From assembly GCF_009363275.1 (NCBI RefSeq), contig NZ_CP045324.1:1798001-1862000 (forward strand): a stretch of 64,000 nucleotides of DNA. The letters run 5' to 3'. The first letter of the stretch is position 1, and each line of letters begins with the position of its first letter. The notes under the pieces are model-generated. The model did not search any database. It was not told the origin of the DNA and worked only from the letters and a program-made list of their open reading frames with translations. The DNA is from Marinobacter sp. THAF197a (GTDB lineage: Bacteria; Pseudomonadota; Gammaproteobacteria; Pseudomonadales; Oleiphilaceae). Positions 8,651 through 17,942 of the stretch are shown one piece after another. The position numbers and the translations under genes were made by a program.

Positions 8651-9310
8651 TTATTCCCGGCCCTGCTGCCATTGCGCCAGGGTTTGGGAGCCTACCAGAA
8701 TCATTCGCAGCTCGGTTTTGAGCTTGGCTTTCAGTTCGTCCCGTTCCTTCGGCGTGGCGTCCAGCGCTTCTGCACCTTGATTGAACACCAGGGTGACCAT
8801 GGATTCAGCCACCAGCCTGGCATCCGCCAGGGGCTTGTTCTGTTCATCCGCAAACCGCCCAAGGTCATCTGCCAGTTCCGTTACGAAGTGATCAATCTCG
8901 GCCTTGACGGCGGTTCGGAACGGTTTCGATACCCCGGTGCGCTCCCGCAGCATCAGGCGGAAAAGGTTGGAGTTGTTACCCAGATACTCCATAAACGTAT
9001 CTACGGATGTGGAAATGGCGCTGCCGTCCCGGGCAATTCGCTTGCGGGCCTGGCGCATTAACTGTCGCAGCGCAACACCGCCTTCATCGACCAGTGCCAG
9101 GCCCAGTTCATCCAGCTCGGAGAAATGCCGGTAGAAGGAGGTGGGGGCAATGCCCGCTTCCCGGGCAACCTCGCGCAAACTCAAGCTGCCAAAGCCCCGG
9201 TCCGCACTCAATTGTGCCAGGGCGGCATCCATCAAAGCCCGTCGGGTTTTCAGTTTTTGTTCTGCTCTGGTGGCCAACGTCTTACTCCATGGTCCGGTCA
9301 AACCATGCAT
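8651..9310 (-). CDS. fabR: TetR-family repressor FabR (unsaturated fatty acid synthesis)
   Basis: TetR-type repressor that in E. coli controls fabA/fabB in response to the acyl-thioester pool. The helix-turn-helix region SLSLREVAREAGIAPTSFYR is nearly the same as E. coli FabR, and GGVALRQLMRQARKRIARDGS and the MEYLGNN.N.FRLMLRER stretches also follow that protein. Start uncertain: ATG 9310 (GGGGG upstream) is used, but ATG 9337 or a TTG nearer the HTH (at LATRAEQ) are possible. Convergent with the HIT gene and divergent from aspS. Confidence 0.9.
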   Translation of the reverse strand: MHGLTGPWSKTLATRAEQKLKTRRALMDAALAQLSADRGFGSLSLREVAREAGIAPTSFYRHFSELDELGLALVDEGGVALRQLMRQARKRIARDGSAISTSVDTFMEYLGNNSNLFRLMLRERTGVSKPFRTAVKAEIDHFVTELADDLGRFADEQNKPLADARLVAESMVTLVFNQGAEALDATPKERDELKAKLKTELRMILVGSQTLAQWQQGRE

Positions 9311-9464
9311 TCTAGCCCCCGGTTTTTTGATAGTCATCCCGACGTTCAATATCCTGTCCCAATTCTCTTCCGGGACGCCTGATTTTCAATGTCATTGTGT
9401 TTATAATGGGCGGCTTTTCGGCTATGGTCGCTGACATTTGCGGGCGGCCTCAAAAATGCTGCAA

Positions 9465-9575
9465 GCAAGCTGATGGGGATGGCTTTCCGAAACACGCTGT
9501 GAATACATCCATGTACGCTCGGCTCCGCCATCCATGGCTCCGCACGGTTTCGGAAAGCCATCCCCATCAGCTTGC
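9465..9575. repeat. 111-bp extragenic element with perfect 29-bp inverted repeats
   Basis: The left arm (9465-9493, starting GCAAGCTGATGGGG) and the right arm (9547-9575) are perfect inverted copies. The 53-bp centre carries further partial palindromes around CCATGTAC and CCATCCATGG. It fills most of the 315-bp gap between fabR and aspS. No coding capacity is convincing. It resembles a REP- or MITE-like extragenic element; the copy number in the genome cannot be judged here. Confidence 0.85.
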
Positions 9576-9625
9576 CCAGACGCTTTTATTAAACGCGAAC
9601 ACATTCAGATACAACGGGAACCGAT

Positions 9626-11425
9626 ATGCGCAGTCATTATTGCGGTGGGATCAACGAATCCCACATCGATCAGGAAGTCACTCTCTGCGGATGGGTACAC
9701 CGCCGCCGAGATCACGGTGGGGTTATCTTCCTGGATCTGCGAGATCGGGATGGCATGTCCCAGGTGGTTGTCGATCCCGACACTCCAGAGAGCTTTGCTC
9801 TGGCGGAGAAGGTTCGCAGTGAGTTTGTCGTCAAAGTCACCGGCCGCGTACGCCGTCGCCCGGCGGGCACCGAGAACAGCAACATGCCGACTGGCCAGGT
9901 GGAGCTGCTGGGTAAGGAAGTGACCATCCTGAACGCCGCTGCCACACCGCCGTTCCCGCTGGATGAGCACGTGGATGTGGGTGAAGACGTTCGTCTGCGC
10001 TATCGCTTCATCGATTTGCGCCGCCCGGAAATGATCAACCGTCTGCGTTTCCGTTCCCGGGTAACCAGTTACATCCGCAACTTCCTGGATAGCCGCGGTT
10101 TCATGGATGTGGAAACACCGATCCTGACCCGCGCCACCCCGGAAGGCGCCCGTGATTACCTGGTGCCCAGCCGTACCCACGAAGGTTCCTTCTTCGCGCT
10201 GCCCCAGTCGCCGCAGCTGTTCAAGCAGATGCTGATGGTGTCGGGCGTTGACCGCTACTACCAGATCGCCAAGTGCTTCCGCGACGAAGATCTGAGGGCA
10301 GACCGTCAGCCGGAGTTCACGCAGGTTGATATCGAGGCCTCTTTCATTGATGAAGAGACCCTGATGAAGCTGAACGAAGACATGATCCGGGCGCTGTTCA
10401 AAGACGTGCTGGATGTCGAGTTGCCGGAATTCCCGCGCATGCCGTATTCCGAGGCCATGCAGCGTTACGGCAGCGATAAGCCGGATCTGCGTATTCCGCT
10501 GGAACTGCAAGACGTGAACGACCTGGTGGAAGGCGTGGACTTCAAAGTCTTTGCCGGCCCCGCGAAAGATCCTAAAGGCCGTGTTGCAGCCTTGCGTGTG
10601 CCCAAGGGCGGCGCGCTGACCCGTAAGCAGATTGACGATTACACCAAGTTTGTCGGCATTTACGGTGCCAAGGGCCTGGCCTATATCAAGGTCAATGAGC
10701 TTGCCAAGGGTGTCGAAGGCCTGCAGTCGCCGATCATCAAGTTCCTGGGTGACGACGTGGCCATGGCGATCATGGAGCGCGTTGCAGCAGAAGATGGCGA
10801 CATCGTGTTCTTTGGTGCTGACAAGACCACCGTGGTCAACGAAGCCCTGGGCGCATTGCGCATCAAAGTCGGTCACGACCTCGACATGCTCACCTGTGAG
10901 TGGGCGCCGATGTGGGTGGTGGACTTCCCGATGTTTGAGGAGCTGCCAGACGGCAGCCTCACCGCTATTCACCATCCGTTCACTGCGCCGTCCTGCAGCC
11001 CGGACGAGCTGGCGGCCGATCCGGCCAATGCGTTGTCCCGCGCTTACGACATGGTGCTGAACGGCACCGAGCTGGGCGGCGGGTCTATCCGTATCCACGA
11101 TGGCAAGATGCAGGAAACGGTGTTTCGCATCCTGGGTATCGAAGAAGAGGAAGCTCGCGCCAAGTTTGGCTTCCTGCTGGACGCTTTGAAGTTCGGTTGC
11201 CCGCCACACGGCGGCTTGGCTTTCGGCCTGGATCGCCTGGTGATGCTGATGACCGGTTCGTCGTCCATTCGGGATGTCATCGCCTTCCCGAAAACCCAGA
11301 GCGCCACCTGTCTGATGACCCAGGCGCCGGGTGCGGTAGACGAAAAGCAGCTGAAAGAGCTGCACATTCGCCTGCGTCGCTCAGCCAAGGCGGTTGAAGG
11401 TAACAAAGCCGAAGACAAAGAGTGA
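9626..11425 (+). CDS. aspS: Aspartyl-tRNA synthetase
   Basis: Class IIb aminoacyl-tRNA synthetase charging tRNA-Asp, possibly also tRNA-Asn in organisms that use the transamidation route. The 599 residues show the N-terminal OB anticodon-binding fold (LCGWVHRRRDHGGVIFLDLRD), motif 2 (CFRDEDLRADRQPEFTQ), the bacterial GAD insertion, and motif 3 (GGLAFGLDRLVMLM). The ATG at 9626 gives the expected MRSHYCG start. Bacterial length is about 590. In related genomes yebC often lies between aspS and ruvC; it is absent here. Confidence 0.97.
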   Translation: MRSHYCGGINESHIDQEVTLCGWVHRRRDHGGVIFLDLRDRDGMSQVVVDPDTPESFALAEKVRSEFVVKVTGRVRRRPAGTENSNMPTGQVELLGKEVTILNAAATPPFPLDEHVDVGEDVRLRYRFIDLRRPEMINRLRFRSRVTSYIRNFLDSRGFMDVETPILTRATPEGARDYLVPSRTHEGSFFALPQSPQLFKQMLMVSGVDRYYQIAKCFRDEDLRADRQPEFTQVDIEASFIDEETLMKLNEDMIRALFKDVLDVELPEFPRMPYSEAMQRYGSDKPDLRIPLELQDVNDLVEGVDFKVFAGPAKDPKGRVAALRVPKGGALTRKQIDDYTKFVGIYGAKGLAYIKVNELAKGVEGLQSPIIKFLGDDVAMAIMERVAAEDGDIVFFGADKTTVVNEALGALRIKVGHDLDMLTCEWAPMWVVDFPMFEELPDGSLTAIHHPFTAPSCSPDELAADPANALSRAYDMVLNGTELGGGSIRIHDGKMQETVFRILGIEEEEARAKFGFLLDALKFGCPPHGGLAFGLDRLVMLMTGSSSIRDVIAFPKTQSATCLMTQAPGAVDEKQLKELHIRLRRSAKAVEGNKAEDKE

Positions 11426-11431
11426 TGCGCA

Positions 11432-11473
11432 AGCCCGGAGGTTGCCCATGGCGCCTCCGGGCTGAGTCGTTTT
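11432..11473 (+). terminator. Hairpin after aspS, possible weak terminator
   Basis: AGCCCGGAGG and CCTCCGGGCT form a perfect 10-bp stem around a 12-base loop, followed by GAGTCGTTTT. The T tract is short and displaced, so termination may be partial. Confidence 0.5.
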
Positions 11474-11500
11474 GCTCAAGCTATCTCTGAGGGCGCGCGG

Positions 11501-12028
11501 ATGGCCATCATCCTGGGTGTAGACCCTGGCTCACGAATCACCGGCTACGGCATCATTCGTGCGGAAGGCCGCCAGATCGAGTATATCGACAGCGGCTGTA
11601 TCCGGGTGGGTGAAAAGCCCATGGCGGAGCGGCTGCAAACCATTTTCCACAGCCTTGCTGTGTTGATTGGTGAGTACCGCCCGGAAGAGTTTGCCATCGA
11701 GCAGGTGTTCATGGCCCGTAACCCGGATTCAGCCCTTAAGCTGGGGCAGGCCAGGGGTGCGGCGATTGTCAGTGCCGCCAACAGCGGCCTGGCTGTCCAT
11801 GAATACTCTGCTCGCCAGGTCAAACAGGCGGTGGTTGGTACCGGTGGCGCTGACAAATCCCAGGTTCAGCATATGGTCCAGGCACTGCTGGGTTTGTCCC
11901 GCAAGCCCCAGGCAGATGCGGCGGATGCCCTGGCGATCGCACTGTGTCATGCCCACATGAACCAGAGCATACTGAAGCTCGCCGGCACCGGTGGCAAAGC
12001 GCGAAGCGGGCGGGTTCGGCAACAATAA
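11501..12028 (+). CDS. ruvC: Holliday junction endonuclease RuvC
   Basis: Resolves Holliday junctions after RuvAB branch migration. The 175-residue protein has the RNase H-like fold signature ILGVDPGSRITGYG with the first catalytic Asp at residue 7, Glu in FAIEQVFMARN near residue 66, and the acidic ADAADALAIALCH motif near the C-terminus. First gene of ruvCAB. Confidence 0.96.
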   Translation: MAIILGVDPGSRITGYGIIRAEGRQIEYIDSGCIRVGEKPMAERLQTIFHSLAVLIGEYRPEEFAIEQVFMARNPDSALKLGQARGAAIVSAANSGLAVHEYSARQVKQAVVGTGGADKSQVQHMVQALLGLSRKPQADAADALAIALCHAHMNQSILKLAGTGGKARSGRVRQQ

Positions 12029-12058
12029 CAGGCTCAGACAAGCCCCAGGAGGCCTGCA

Positions 12059-12688
12059 TTGATCGGTAGAATCCGAGGCATATTGATAGAGAAGGCCCCC
12101 GGCCACGCACTGGTGGAGTGCTCCGGTTTGGGTTACGAAGTAGACATTCCCTACACCACCTTCTTTCACCTGCCGGAAACCGGGCAGGAAGTTACCTTAC
12201 ACACGCATTTTGCGGTCAGAGAAGACGCCCAGAGCCTGTATGGCTTTGCCTCCCGGCTGGATCGCAATCTTTTCCGGCTGCTGATCAAGGTCAATGGCGT
12301 TGGCCCCAAACTGGCTGTCGGCATACTGTCCGGCCTGGACGCCCAACAGTTTATACGCTGTGTTGAGGCCCGCGATGTCAGCGCCCTGGTGAAGCTGCCG
12401 GGGGTTGGCAAGAAAACCGCCGAGCGACTCCTGATTGATATGGCTGACCGCATTGGCCAACTGGAAGGGCAGTTCACGCCGACGGTACCGGGGGCAGCGG
12501 CTCCGGGCGGCTCCACAACTGCGCCGGCCGCAAGTCACGATGCGAGAGACGAGGCCGAGGCCGCGTTGATTGCCCTGGGCTATAAGCCTCAGGAAGCGGC
12601 CAACGCCATCAGCAAGGTGGCTGAGCCAGATATGACCAGCGAGGCGCTGATTCGCCTTGCCTTGCGTAATATGATCCCGGCCGGGTAG
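12059..12688 (+). CDS. ruvA: Holliday junction DNA helicase subunit RuvA
   Basis: Tetrameric Holliday junction-binding subunit that loads RuvB. It uses a TTG start, with AGGAGG seven bases upstream deciding it; the product begins MIGRIRG as in the family. N-terminal OB fold, helix-hairpin-helix motifs (LIKVNGVGPKLAVGIL, LVKLPGVGKKTAERLL) and a C-terminal RuvB-contact domain (AEAALIALGYKPQEA) after a flexible Ala/Pro/Gly linker. 209 residues, normal. Spaced 30 bases from ruvC. Confidence 0.96.
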   Translation: MIGRIRGILIEKAPGHALVECSGLGYEVDIPYTTFFHLPETGQEVTLHTHFAVREDAQSLYGFASRLDRNLFRLLIKVNGVGPKLAVGILSGLDAQQFIRCVEARDVSALVKLPGVGKKTAERLLIDMADRIGQLEGQFTPTVPGAAAPGGSTTAPAASHDARDEAEAALIALGYKPQEAANAISKVAEPDMTSEALIRLALRNMIPAG

Positions 12689-12845
12689 TTAACTTGCTCC
12701 CCGGTCTTTTTATGTGTCGCCCCATGACACCAATGTGTATAGAGCGTAACGTGACTCCAACCATGCCCTTTGTACAATTGGGGCAACTTGAACGTCAGGC
12801 CAAACCTGTGGGCACGTTGTTTATTCCCAGCAAGCGGATAATGCC

Positions 12846-13877
12846 ATGATTGAATCTGACCGACTGATCTCGGCAAAGGCCGGTGAATACGAGGAAGTGC
12901 ATGATCGGGCCATTCGCCCGACGTTGCTGTCTGAGTATGTGGGTCAGCCGACGGTTCGTGAGCAGATGGAAATTTTCATCTCTGCTGCCCGGGGCCGCCA
13001 GGAAGCGCTGGACCACGTGCTGATCTTCGGCCCGCCGGGACTTGGTAAAACCACCTTGGCAAACATTATTGCCAACGAGATGGGGGTGTCGATCAAGACC
13101 ACCTCTGGCCCGGTACTGGAAAAAGCCGGCGACCTGGCCGCTATGCTGACCAATCTCGAAGAAGGCGATGTGCTCTTTATCGATGAGATTCATCGCCTGA
13201 GCGCTGCGGTTGAAGAAGTATTGTATCCGGCGATGGAAGATTATCAGCTGGATATCATGATCGGCGAAGGGCCGGCGGCCCGATCCATCAAGCTGGATTT
13301 GCCCCCATTCACCCTGGTGGGTGCCACAACCAGGGCCGGTTTGCTGACATCTCCACTGCGGGACCGCTTTGGCATTGTTCAGCGTCTGGAGTTCTACAAC
13401 ACCCAGGACCTCACGCACATCATTCTCCGGTCGGCACGGTTGTCTTCGGTGACCATCGATGAACAGGGGGCGTTCGAGATAGCCCGCCGTTCCCGGGGCA
13501 CGCCACGCATTGCCAACCGCCTGCTGCGGCGGGTGAGGGATTTTGCCGAGGTTCGCTCCGACGGCCACATCACTGCCGAGATTGCCGATCAGGCTCTGAA
13601 CATGTTGAAAGTGGACGACCAGGGCTTTGACCACATGGACCGCCGCCTGTTGCTGGCGATGATTGAAAAGTTCGATGGAGGACCGGTGGGTGTGGAAAGC
13701 CTGGCTGCAGCCATCAGTGAGGAGCGGGGGACCATCGAAGACGTGCTGGAGCCGTTCCTGATTCAGCAGGGCTTTATGGTACGAACGCCCCGTGGGCGGA
13801 TGGTAACCTCCAGCGCCTACCGCCATTTTGGTGTGGTGGCCCCGAAAACCGGCGCTGAGGATGACCTCTTTGACTGA
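12846..13877 (+). CDS. ruvB: Holliday junction DNA helicase subunit RuvB
   Basis: AAA+ hexameric motor of branch migration. Walker A GPPGLGKTTLANI, Walker B VLFIDEIHRL, sensor GATTRAGLL, and the C-terminal winged-helix domain ending in the IQQGFMVRTPRGR region. 343 residues. A 157-bp gap separates it from ruvA, longer than usual within this operon. The 3' end overlaps the next gene by 17 bases. Confidence 0.97.
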   Translation: MIESDRLISAKAGEYEEVHDRAIRPTLLSEYVGQPTVREQMEIFISAARGRQEALDHVLIFGPPGLGKTTLANIIANEMGVSIKTTSGPVLEKAGDLAAMLTNLEEGDVLFIDEIHRLSAAVEEVLYPAMEDYQLDIMIGEGPAARSIKLDLPPFTLVGATTRAGLLTSPLRDRFGIVQRLEFYNTQDLTHIILRSARLSSVTIDEQGAFEIARRSRGTPRIANRLLRRVRDFAEVRSDGHITAEIADQALNMLKVDDQGFDHMDRRLLLAMIEKFDGGPVGVESLAAAISEERGTIEDVLEPFLIQQGFMVRTPRGRMVTSSAYRHFGVVAPKTGAEDDLFD

Positions 13878-14295
13878 AAACGGTACGAAAGAACGCTTTG
13901 AATTACCTATCCGGGTGTATATAGAAGATACAGACGCTGGTGGTATCGTCTTCCATGCCAAGTATCTTCACTACATGGAACGGGCCAGAACCGAGTGGGT
14001 GCGTAGCCACGGTGTTGGCTTGAGGGCCGGCCTGGAAGACAACATAAGTTACGTGGTTCAGCGCATGAACCTGCACTATAAGGTGCCGGCCAAACTGGAC
14101 GACCAACTGCTGGTTACTGCAGAGCCCACGGCCTCATCCCGGGTTTGGATGAACTTTCGGCAGCAGGTGCTGCGAGCGGCAGACCGGCAGTTGTTGTGCG
14201 AGGCCGATGTGCGGGTGGCCTGCATCGCACTGGATACCGGCAAGCCCAAGAGGTTGCCTGAAAACATGCAAGAGATTCTGAAGAAATCCATTTAG
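13861..14295 (+). CDS. ybgC: Tol-Pal-associated acyl-CoA thioesterase
   Basis: Hotdog-fold thioesterase encoded first in tol-pal operons; E. coli YbgC hydrolyses short acyl-CoAs and contacts acyl carrier protein. The 4HBT active-site pattern IEDTDAGGIVFHAKYLHYMERARTEW has its catalytic Asp at residue 25. I chose ATG 13861, inside the ruvB 3' end; TTG 13870 with GAGG upstream is an alternative that would drop three residues. Co-transcription with tolQ is likely (38 bases apart). Confidence 0.93.
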   Translation: MTSLTENGTKERFELPIRVYIEDTDAGGIVFHAKYLHYMERARTEWVRSHGVGLRAGLEDNISYVVQRMNLHYKVPAKLDDQLLVTAEPTASSRVWMNFRQQVLRAADRQLLCEADVRVACIALDTGKPKRLPENMQEILKKSI

Positions 14296-14333
14296 TTTAT
14301 TGAAAAGCCTACAAACATAGTTGGGAGTGCACA

Positions 14334-15020
14334 GTGGAAGCGGAACTTTCAGTCTGGTATCTGATTGCCAATGCCGGGGTTTTGGTGCAGTTGGTCATGC
14401 TGTTGCTGGTGTTGGCATCGGTGGTGTCCTGGGCTTTGATTTTTCAACGCATTCAGGTGTTCCGGAAAGCGAAGCAGGCGCAGCTGGCCTTTGAAGAACG
14501 GTTTTGGTCCGGCATGGATCTGGGGCAGCTCTACAAAGAAGTGAATGCAGATCCGACGCCGTTTTCCGGCATGGAATCCGTATTCCGGGCCGGCTTCAAG
14601 GAGTTTTCCCGCCTGCGTCAGCAAAGCCGCGATGCAGACGCCGTCATGGAAGGCACCCAGCGTGCCATGCGGGTGGCTTTTTCCCGTGAGCAGGAGCGCC
14701 TGGAAACCCATCTTCCGTTCCTGGCTACTGTGGGCTCAACCAGTCCGTATGTGGGGTTGTTCGGTACCGTGTGGGGCATCATGAATTCCTTCCGGGGCCT
14801 GGCGCAGGTGCAGCAGGCAACGCTTGCCACGGTGGCTCCAGGTATCTCGGAAGCATTGATCGCAACCGCCATGGGTCTGTTTGCAGCGATCCCGGCGGTT
14901 ATAGCCTACAACCGGTTCTCTGCCATGTCGGATGCGCTGCTGAAGAACTATGAAACCTTTGCCGAGGAGTTTTCCAGCATTCTGCATCGCCGTGTCCATA
15001 ATAGTGACCAGGCTGCCTGA
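14334..15020 (+). CDS. tolQ: Tol-Pal system protein TolQ
   Basis: Inner membrane proton-channel component of the Tol-Pal envelope constriction machine. 228 residues from a GTG start. Three membrane segments: about residues 10-33 (AGVLVQLVMLLLVLASVVSW), about 128-155 (LATVGSTSPYVGLFGTVWG) and about 170-195 (ALIATAMGLFAAIPAVIAYN), the ExbB/MotA family signature. Forms the channel with TolR, which follows. Confidence 0.96.
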   Translation: MEAELSVWYLIANAGVLVQLVMLLLVLASVVSWALIFQRIQVFRKAKQAQLAFEERFWSGMDLGQLYKEVNADPTPFSGMESVFRAGFKEFSRLRQQSRDADAVMEGTQRAMRVAFSREQERLETHLPFLATVGSTSPYVGLFGTVWGIMNSFRGLAQVQQATLATVAPGISEALIATAMGLFAAIPAVIAYNRFSAMSDALLKNYETFAEEFSSILHRRVHNSDQAA

Positions 15021-15051
15021 TGGCACTCGTCGATAACGGGAGGAGAACGGC

Positions 15052-15507
15052 ATGAGCGGCATGAAAGGTATGGGCTTGATGCCCCAGCAAAAGCGCAAGC
15101 CGATGTCTGAGATTAATGTGGTGCCCTACATCGACGTGATGCTGGTACTGCTGATCATTTTCATGGTGACGGCTCCGATGTTAACCCAGGGGGTAAAAGT
15201 GGATTTACCCCAAACCACGTCAGACCCGATCCAGCAGGATAAAGACGTTGAGTCCATTACCGTCTCGGTAGACGCCAACGGCGCCTACTACATGGATATC
15301 GGTGACCGCAGCAGCGACCCGATGACGCTGGCTGAGGTGCGTGAACAGGTGGCCAATATCCTGTCGCAGCGCACCAATGGTGAGGTGCTGGTGCGTGGTG
15401 ATGAGTTCGTGGAGTACGGCGTAGTGGTGCGACTGATGGCTGAGCTTCAGGCGGCGGGCGCAACCGGGGTTGGCCTGATAACCGACGCACCTCAGGAAAG
15501 GCCTTAA
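15052..15507 (+). CDS. tolR: Tol-Pal system protein TolR
   Basis: Channel partner of TolQ, ExbD-like. The single membrane segment carries the proton-path Asp in YIDVMLVLLIIFMVTAPM (about residues 24-42), followed by a periplasmic domain containing VLVRGDEFVEYGVVVRLM. 151 residues. The N-terminus MSEINVVPYID is the standard family pattern. Confidence 0.96.
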   Translation: MSGMKGMGLMPQQKRKPMSEINVVPYIDVMLVLLIIFMVTAPMLTQGVKVDLPQTTSDPIQQDKDVESITVSVDANGAYYMDIGDRSSDPMTLAEVREQVANILSQRTNGEVLVRGDEFVEYGVVVRLMAELQAAGATGVGLITDAPQERP

Positions 15508-15525
15508 CAGGGTGGCATTATTGTT

Positions 15526-16563
15526 GTGAAGGGTCACGAGCGGGAAACCATCAGTACCGATACGGCGCCCCTGAAATCGCCAGTGGTAATGTCTGTGGCA
15601 TTACACCTGCTGATTGTCGGGATTGCGCTGGCGGGCTGGTCCTGGACATCGCCGATATCTGAGCCGGAGCCCAGAACCATTTCTGCGCGGCTGGTCAGCC
15701 CGGAACCCCGGCCGAGCCCGGTGGTGGATGAGCAGGATCAGCGAGATCGCGAACAGGAGCGTCGTCAGCAACAGGAGCGTGAGCGCCAGCAGCAGGAAGC
15801 AGAGCGCCGTCGTCAGCAGGAAGAGCAGGCCCGGCGGGAAGCCGAACGGCAGGCTCAGGAACAGGCGCGGCAGCGGGAAGAAGAGCGCAAGCGCCAGGAA
15901 GCTCAGGCTCGTGAACGGGCCGAGCAGCAGGCGCGGGAACAGGAGGCTGCGCGCCAGAAAGCTGAGGCAGAGGCCAAAGAGCGTGAGCGCCAGCGTGCTG
16001 AAGAGGAACGCAAGCGTCAGGAAGAGGCAAAGCGCAAAGCCGAGGAAGAGAAGCGTCGCCAGGAAGAGCGTCGCCGGCAGGAAGAAGCGGAACGTAAACG
16101 TCAGGAGGAGGCTGCCCGGCAGGAAGCAGAACGCAAACGCCAGGAAGCCGAGCGCCGATTGAGAGAGCAGCAACTCGAAGCCCTGGCCGAAGAATCCCGC
16201 CGAGAGCGGGAAGCGGAAGCCCGGCGCCAGCAGGAAGCCGCTGCCGCCCGCGCCCGTGAAGCGCAAATGCTGTCAGAAAGCGAGAAGTACCAGGCGCTTA
16301 TACGTGAGCGTTTGAGCCAGGCCTGGTATCCGCCGTCGTCAGCCACGGAAGATATGACGGCCAGGGTTCAGATAACCCTGCTGCCCACCGGGGAACTGGT
16401 GAACGCCCGTCTGGTCAGCAGTAGCGGGAATACGGCATTTGATAACTCTGTGTTTAGTGCAGTCCGGTCTTTGAGCCGGTACCCGATTCCGTCAGATCGG
16501 GATACGTTTGAGCGTTATTTCCGTCAGTTTACTATTGAATTCAATCCGCAACGGTTGCGGTGA
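15526..16563 (+). CDS. tolA: Tol-Pal system protein TolA
   Basis: Inner membrane anchor that reaches across the periplasm to Pal and TolB. A GTG start gives 345 residues: one membrane segment near residues 20-40 (VVMSVALHLLIVGIALAGW), a long highly charged Arg/Glu/Gln/Ala helix from about 60 to 250, and a C-terminal domain (YQALIRERLSQAWYPPSS onwards) of the TonB/TolA type. The helix DNA is low complexity (repeated GAG/CAG/CGC codons) and may vary between strains. Its stop TGA overlaps a GTG that could start tolB. Confidence 0.94.
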   Translation: MKGHERETISTDTAPLKSPVVMSVALHLLIVGIALAGWSWTSPISEPEPRTISARLVSPEPRPSPVVDEQDQRDREQERRQQQERERQQQEAERRRQQEEQARREAERQAQEQARQREEERKRQEAQARERAEQQAREQEAARQKAEAEAKERERQRAEEERKRQEEAKRKAEEEKRRQEERRRQEEAERKRQEEAARQEAERKRQEAERRLREQQLEALAEESRREREAEARRQQEAAAARAREAQMLSESEKYQALIRERLSQAWYPPSSATEDMTARVQITLLPTGELVNARLVSSSGNTAFDNSVFSAVRSLSRYPIPSDRDTFERYFRQFTIEFNPQRLR

Positions 16564-16568
16564 GGCCT

Positions 16569-17897
16569 ATGACATTGAACGCACATGACTCATATCGTCA
16601 GGGATTTCCCTTTACCACGGCGCTGGCAGCATTGGTTGTTCTCATGCTGCTTGCCAGTCAGGCGAGGGCAGAGCTGCTGATCCGCATCACGGAAGGCGCT
16701 GATTCCGCCATACCGATCTCGGTGGTGCCATTTGCCGAAAGCGGTGCCATGCCCGCTGGCGACAAGGTAAGCAGTATTGTGCAGGCAGACCTGACCATGA
16801 GCGGCGAGTTTCGTCCGCTTGAGCCCTCCCGAATGCTGAGCCTGCCTTCACAGCGCTCGGAGGTGTATTTCCGGGACTGGCGCCTGCTGGGGCAGCGCTA
16901 TGTTCTGGTGGGGCAACTCACCCGTTCAGGCGACCGTATTGAAGCCAGATACGAACTGTTTGATGTTAACCGGGAAGAGCGCATCCTGGGTGAAACAGCC
17001 GGTGCCCCGGCCAGCAACGTTCGAACTCTCGCCCATCACATCAGTGACCGGGTGTACGAGGCTATTACCGGGGATCCGGGGGTGTTCTCGACCAAGCTTG
17101 CCTATGTCACGGTGACCGGAGACGGCGATAACGCCCGCTATCGTCTGCACGTAAGCGATGTAGACGGAAAGCGCTCAAGAATCCGCCTTGAAAGCCGCGA
17201 GCCCATTCTGTCTCCCGCCTGGTCTCCGGACGGCAAGCAGCTGGCCTATGTTTCTTTTGAAACCGGCAAGCCTGTGGTGTTTGTCCATGAACTGGCCAGT
17301 GGAAACCGTAGGAAGGTGGCGGATTTTCCTGGTCTGAACTCGGCACCCGCCTGGTCGCCGGATGGCAAATCCATGCTGCTGACTCTGTCCAAAGACGGTA
17401 ACGCAGAGATCTACCGGCTTGATATTGCCTCCGGCAACCTGACCCGGATGACCAACCATTGGGCCATCGACACCGAGGGTGCCTGGGATCACACCGGCCG
17501 GGGAATTTATTTCACGTCAGACCGTTCAGGCGGCCCCCAGATCTACCATATGGAAAGAGCGGGTGCCGAACCAAGGCGCATTACCTTTGGCAGCCGATAC
17601 AACGCCCGGCCAAGACCGGATGCCAAAGGTGAGTATGTGTATTACGTGCATCAAAGGGAAAGGGCGTTCCATATTGCCCGCACGAATCTGAAAAACGGGG
17701 AGGAATCTGTCATTACCCGAACCGAATCGGATGAATCACCGAGCGTTTCACCAAACGGACGTTTGTTGATTTATGCCACACAGCAAAACGGTACCAGCGT
17801 GCTCACGGTCGTCTCGGCGAATGGCGGGGCGGCTTACAGCCTGCCGGCGTCAGACGGTGATGTCCGTGAGCCCGCCTGGGGCCCTATCGTTCGCTGA
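16569..17897 (+). CDS. tolB: Tol-Pal system periplasmic protein TolB
   Basis: Periplasmic beta-propeller that binds Pal and TolA. A signal peptide (hydrophobic ALAALVVLMLLAS, cut after SQARA) is followed by the N-terminal TolB domain (ELLIRITEG) and five propeller repeats with WSPDGK-type motifs (SPAWSPDGKQLAYVS, SAPAWSPDGKSMLL). The ATG at 16569 is used; a GTG at 16560 overlapping the tolA stop is also in frame and would add three residues. Confidence 0.95.
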   Translation: MTLNAHDSYRQGFPFTTALAALVVLMLLASQARAELLIRITEGADSAIPISVVPFAESGAMPAGDKVSSIVQADLTMSGEFRPLEPSRMLSLPSQRSEVYFRDWRLLGQRYVLVGQLTRSGDRIEARYELFDVNREERILGETAGAPASNVRTLAHHISDRVYEAITGDPGVFSTKLAYVTVTGDGDNARYRLHVSDVDGKRSRIRLESREPILSPAWSPDGKQLAYVSFETGKPVVFVHELASGNRRKVADFPGLNSAPAWSPDGKSMLLTLSKDGNAEIYRLDIASGNLTRMTNHWAIDTEGAWDHTGRGIYFTSDRSGGPQIYHMERAGAEPRRITFGSRYNARPRPDAKGEYVYYVHQRERAFHIARTNLKNGEESVITRTESDESPSVSPNGRLLIYATQQNGTSVLTVVSANGGAAYSLPASDGDVREPAWGPIVR

Positions 17898-17942
17898 ACA
17901 CGTTGTTGTCCAATAAACCAATCACGATAAGGAAGTGCACAC

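Noticed and set aside
9397..9822. Plus-strand frame crossing the fabR-aspS gap
   Set aside because: It runs through the inverted repeat element and then into the aspS coding region in another frame; no family similarity.
15720..16280. Alternative frames and repeat-like DNA inside tolA
   Set aside because: Low-complexity GAG/CAG/CGC codons of the TolA helix explain both the repeats and the open frames on either strand.
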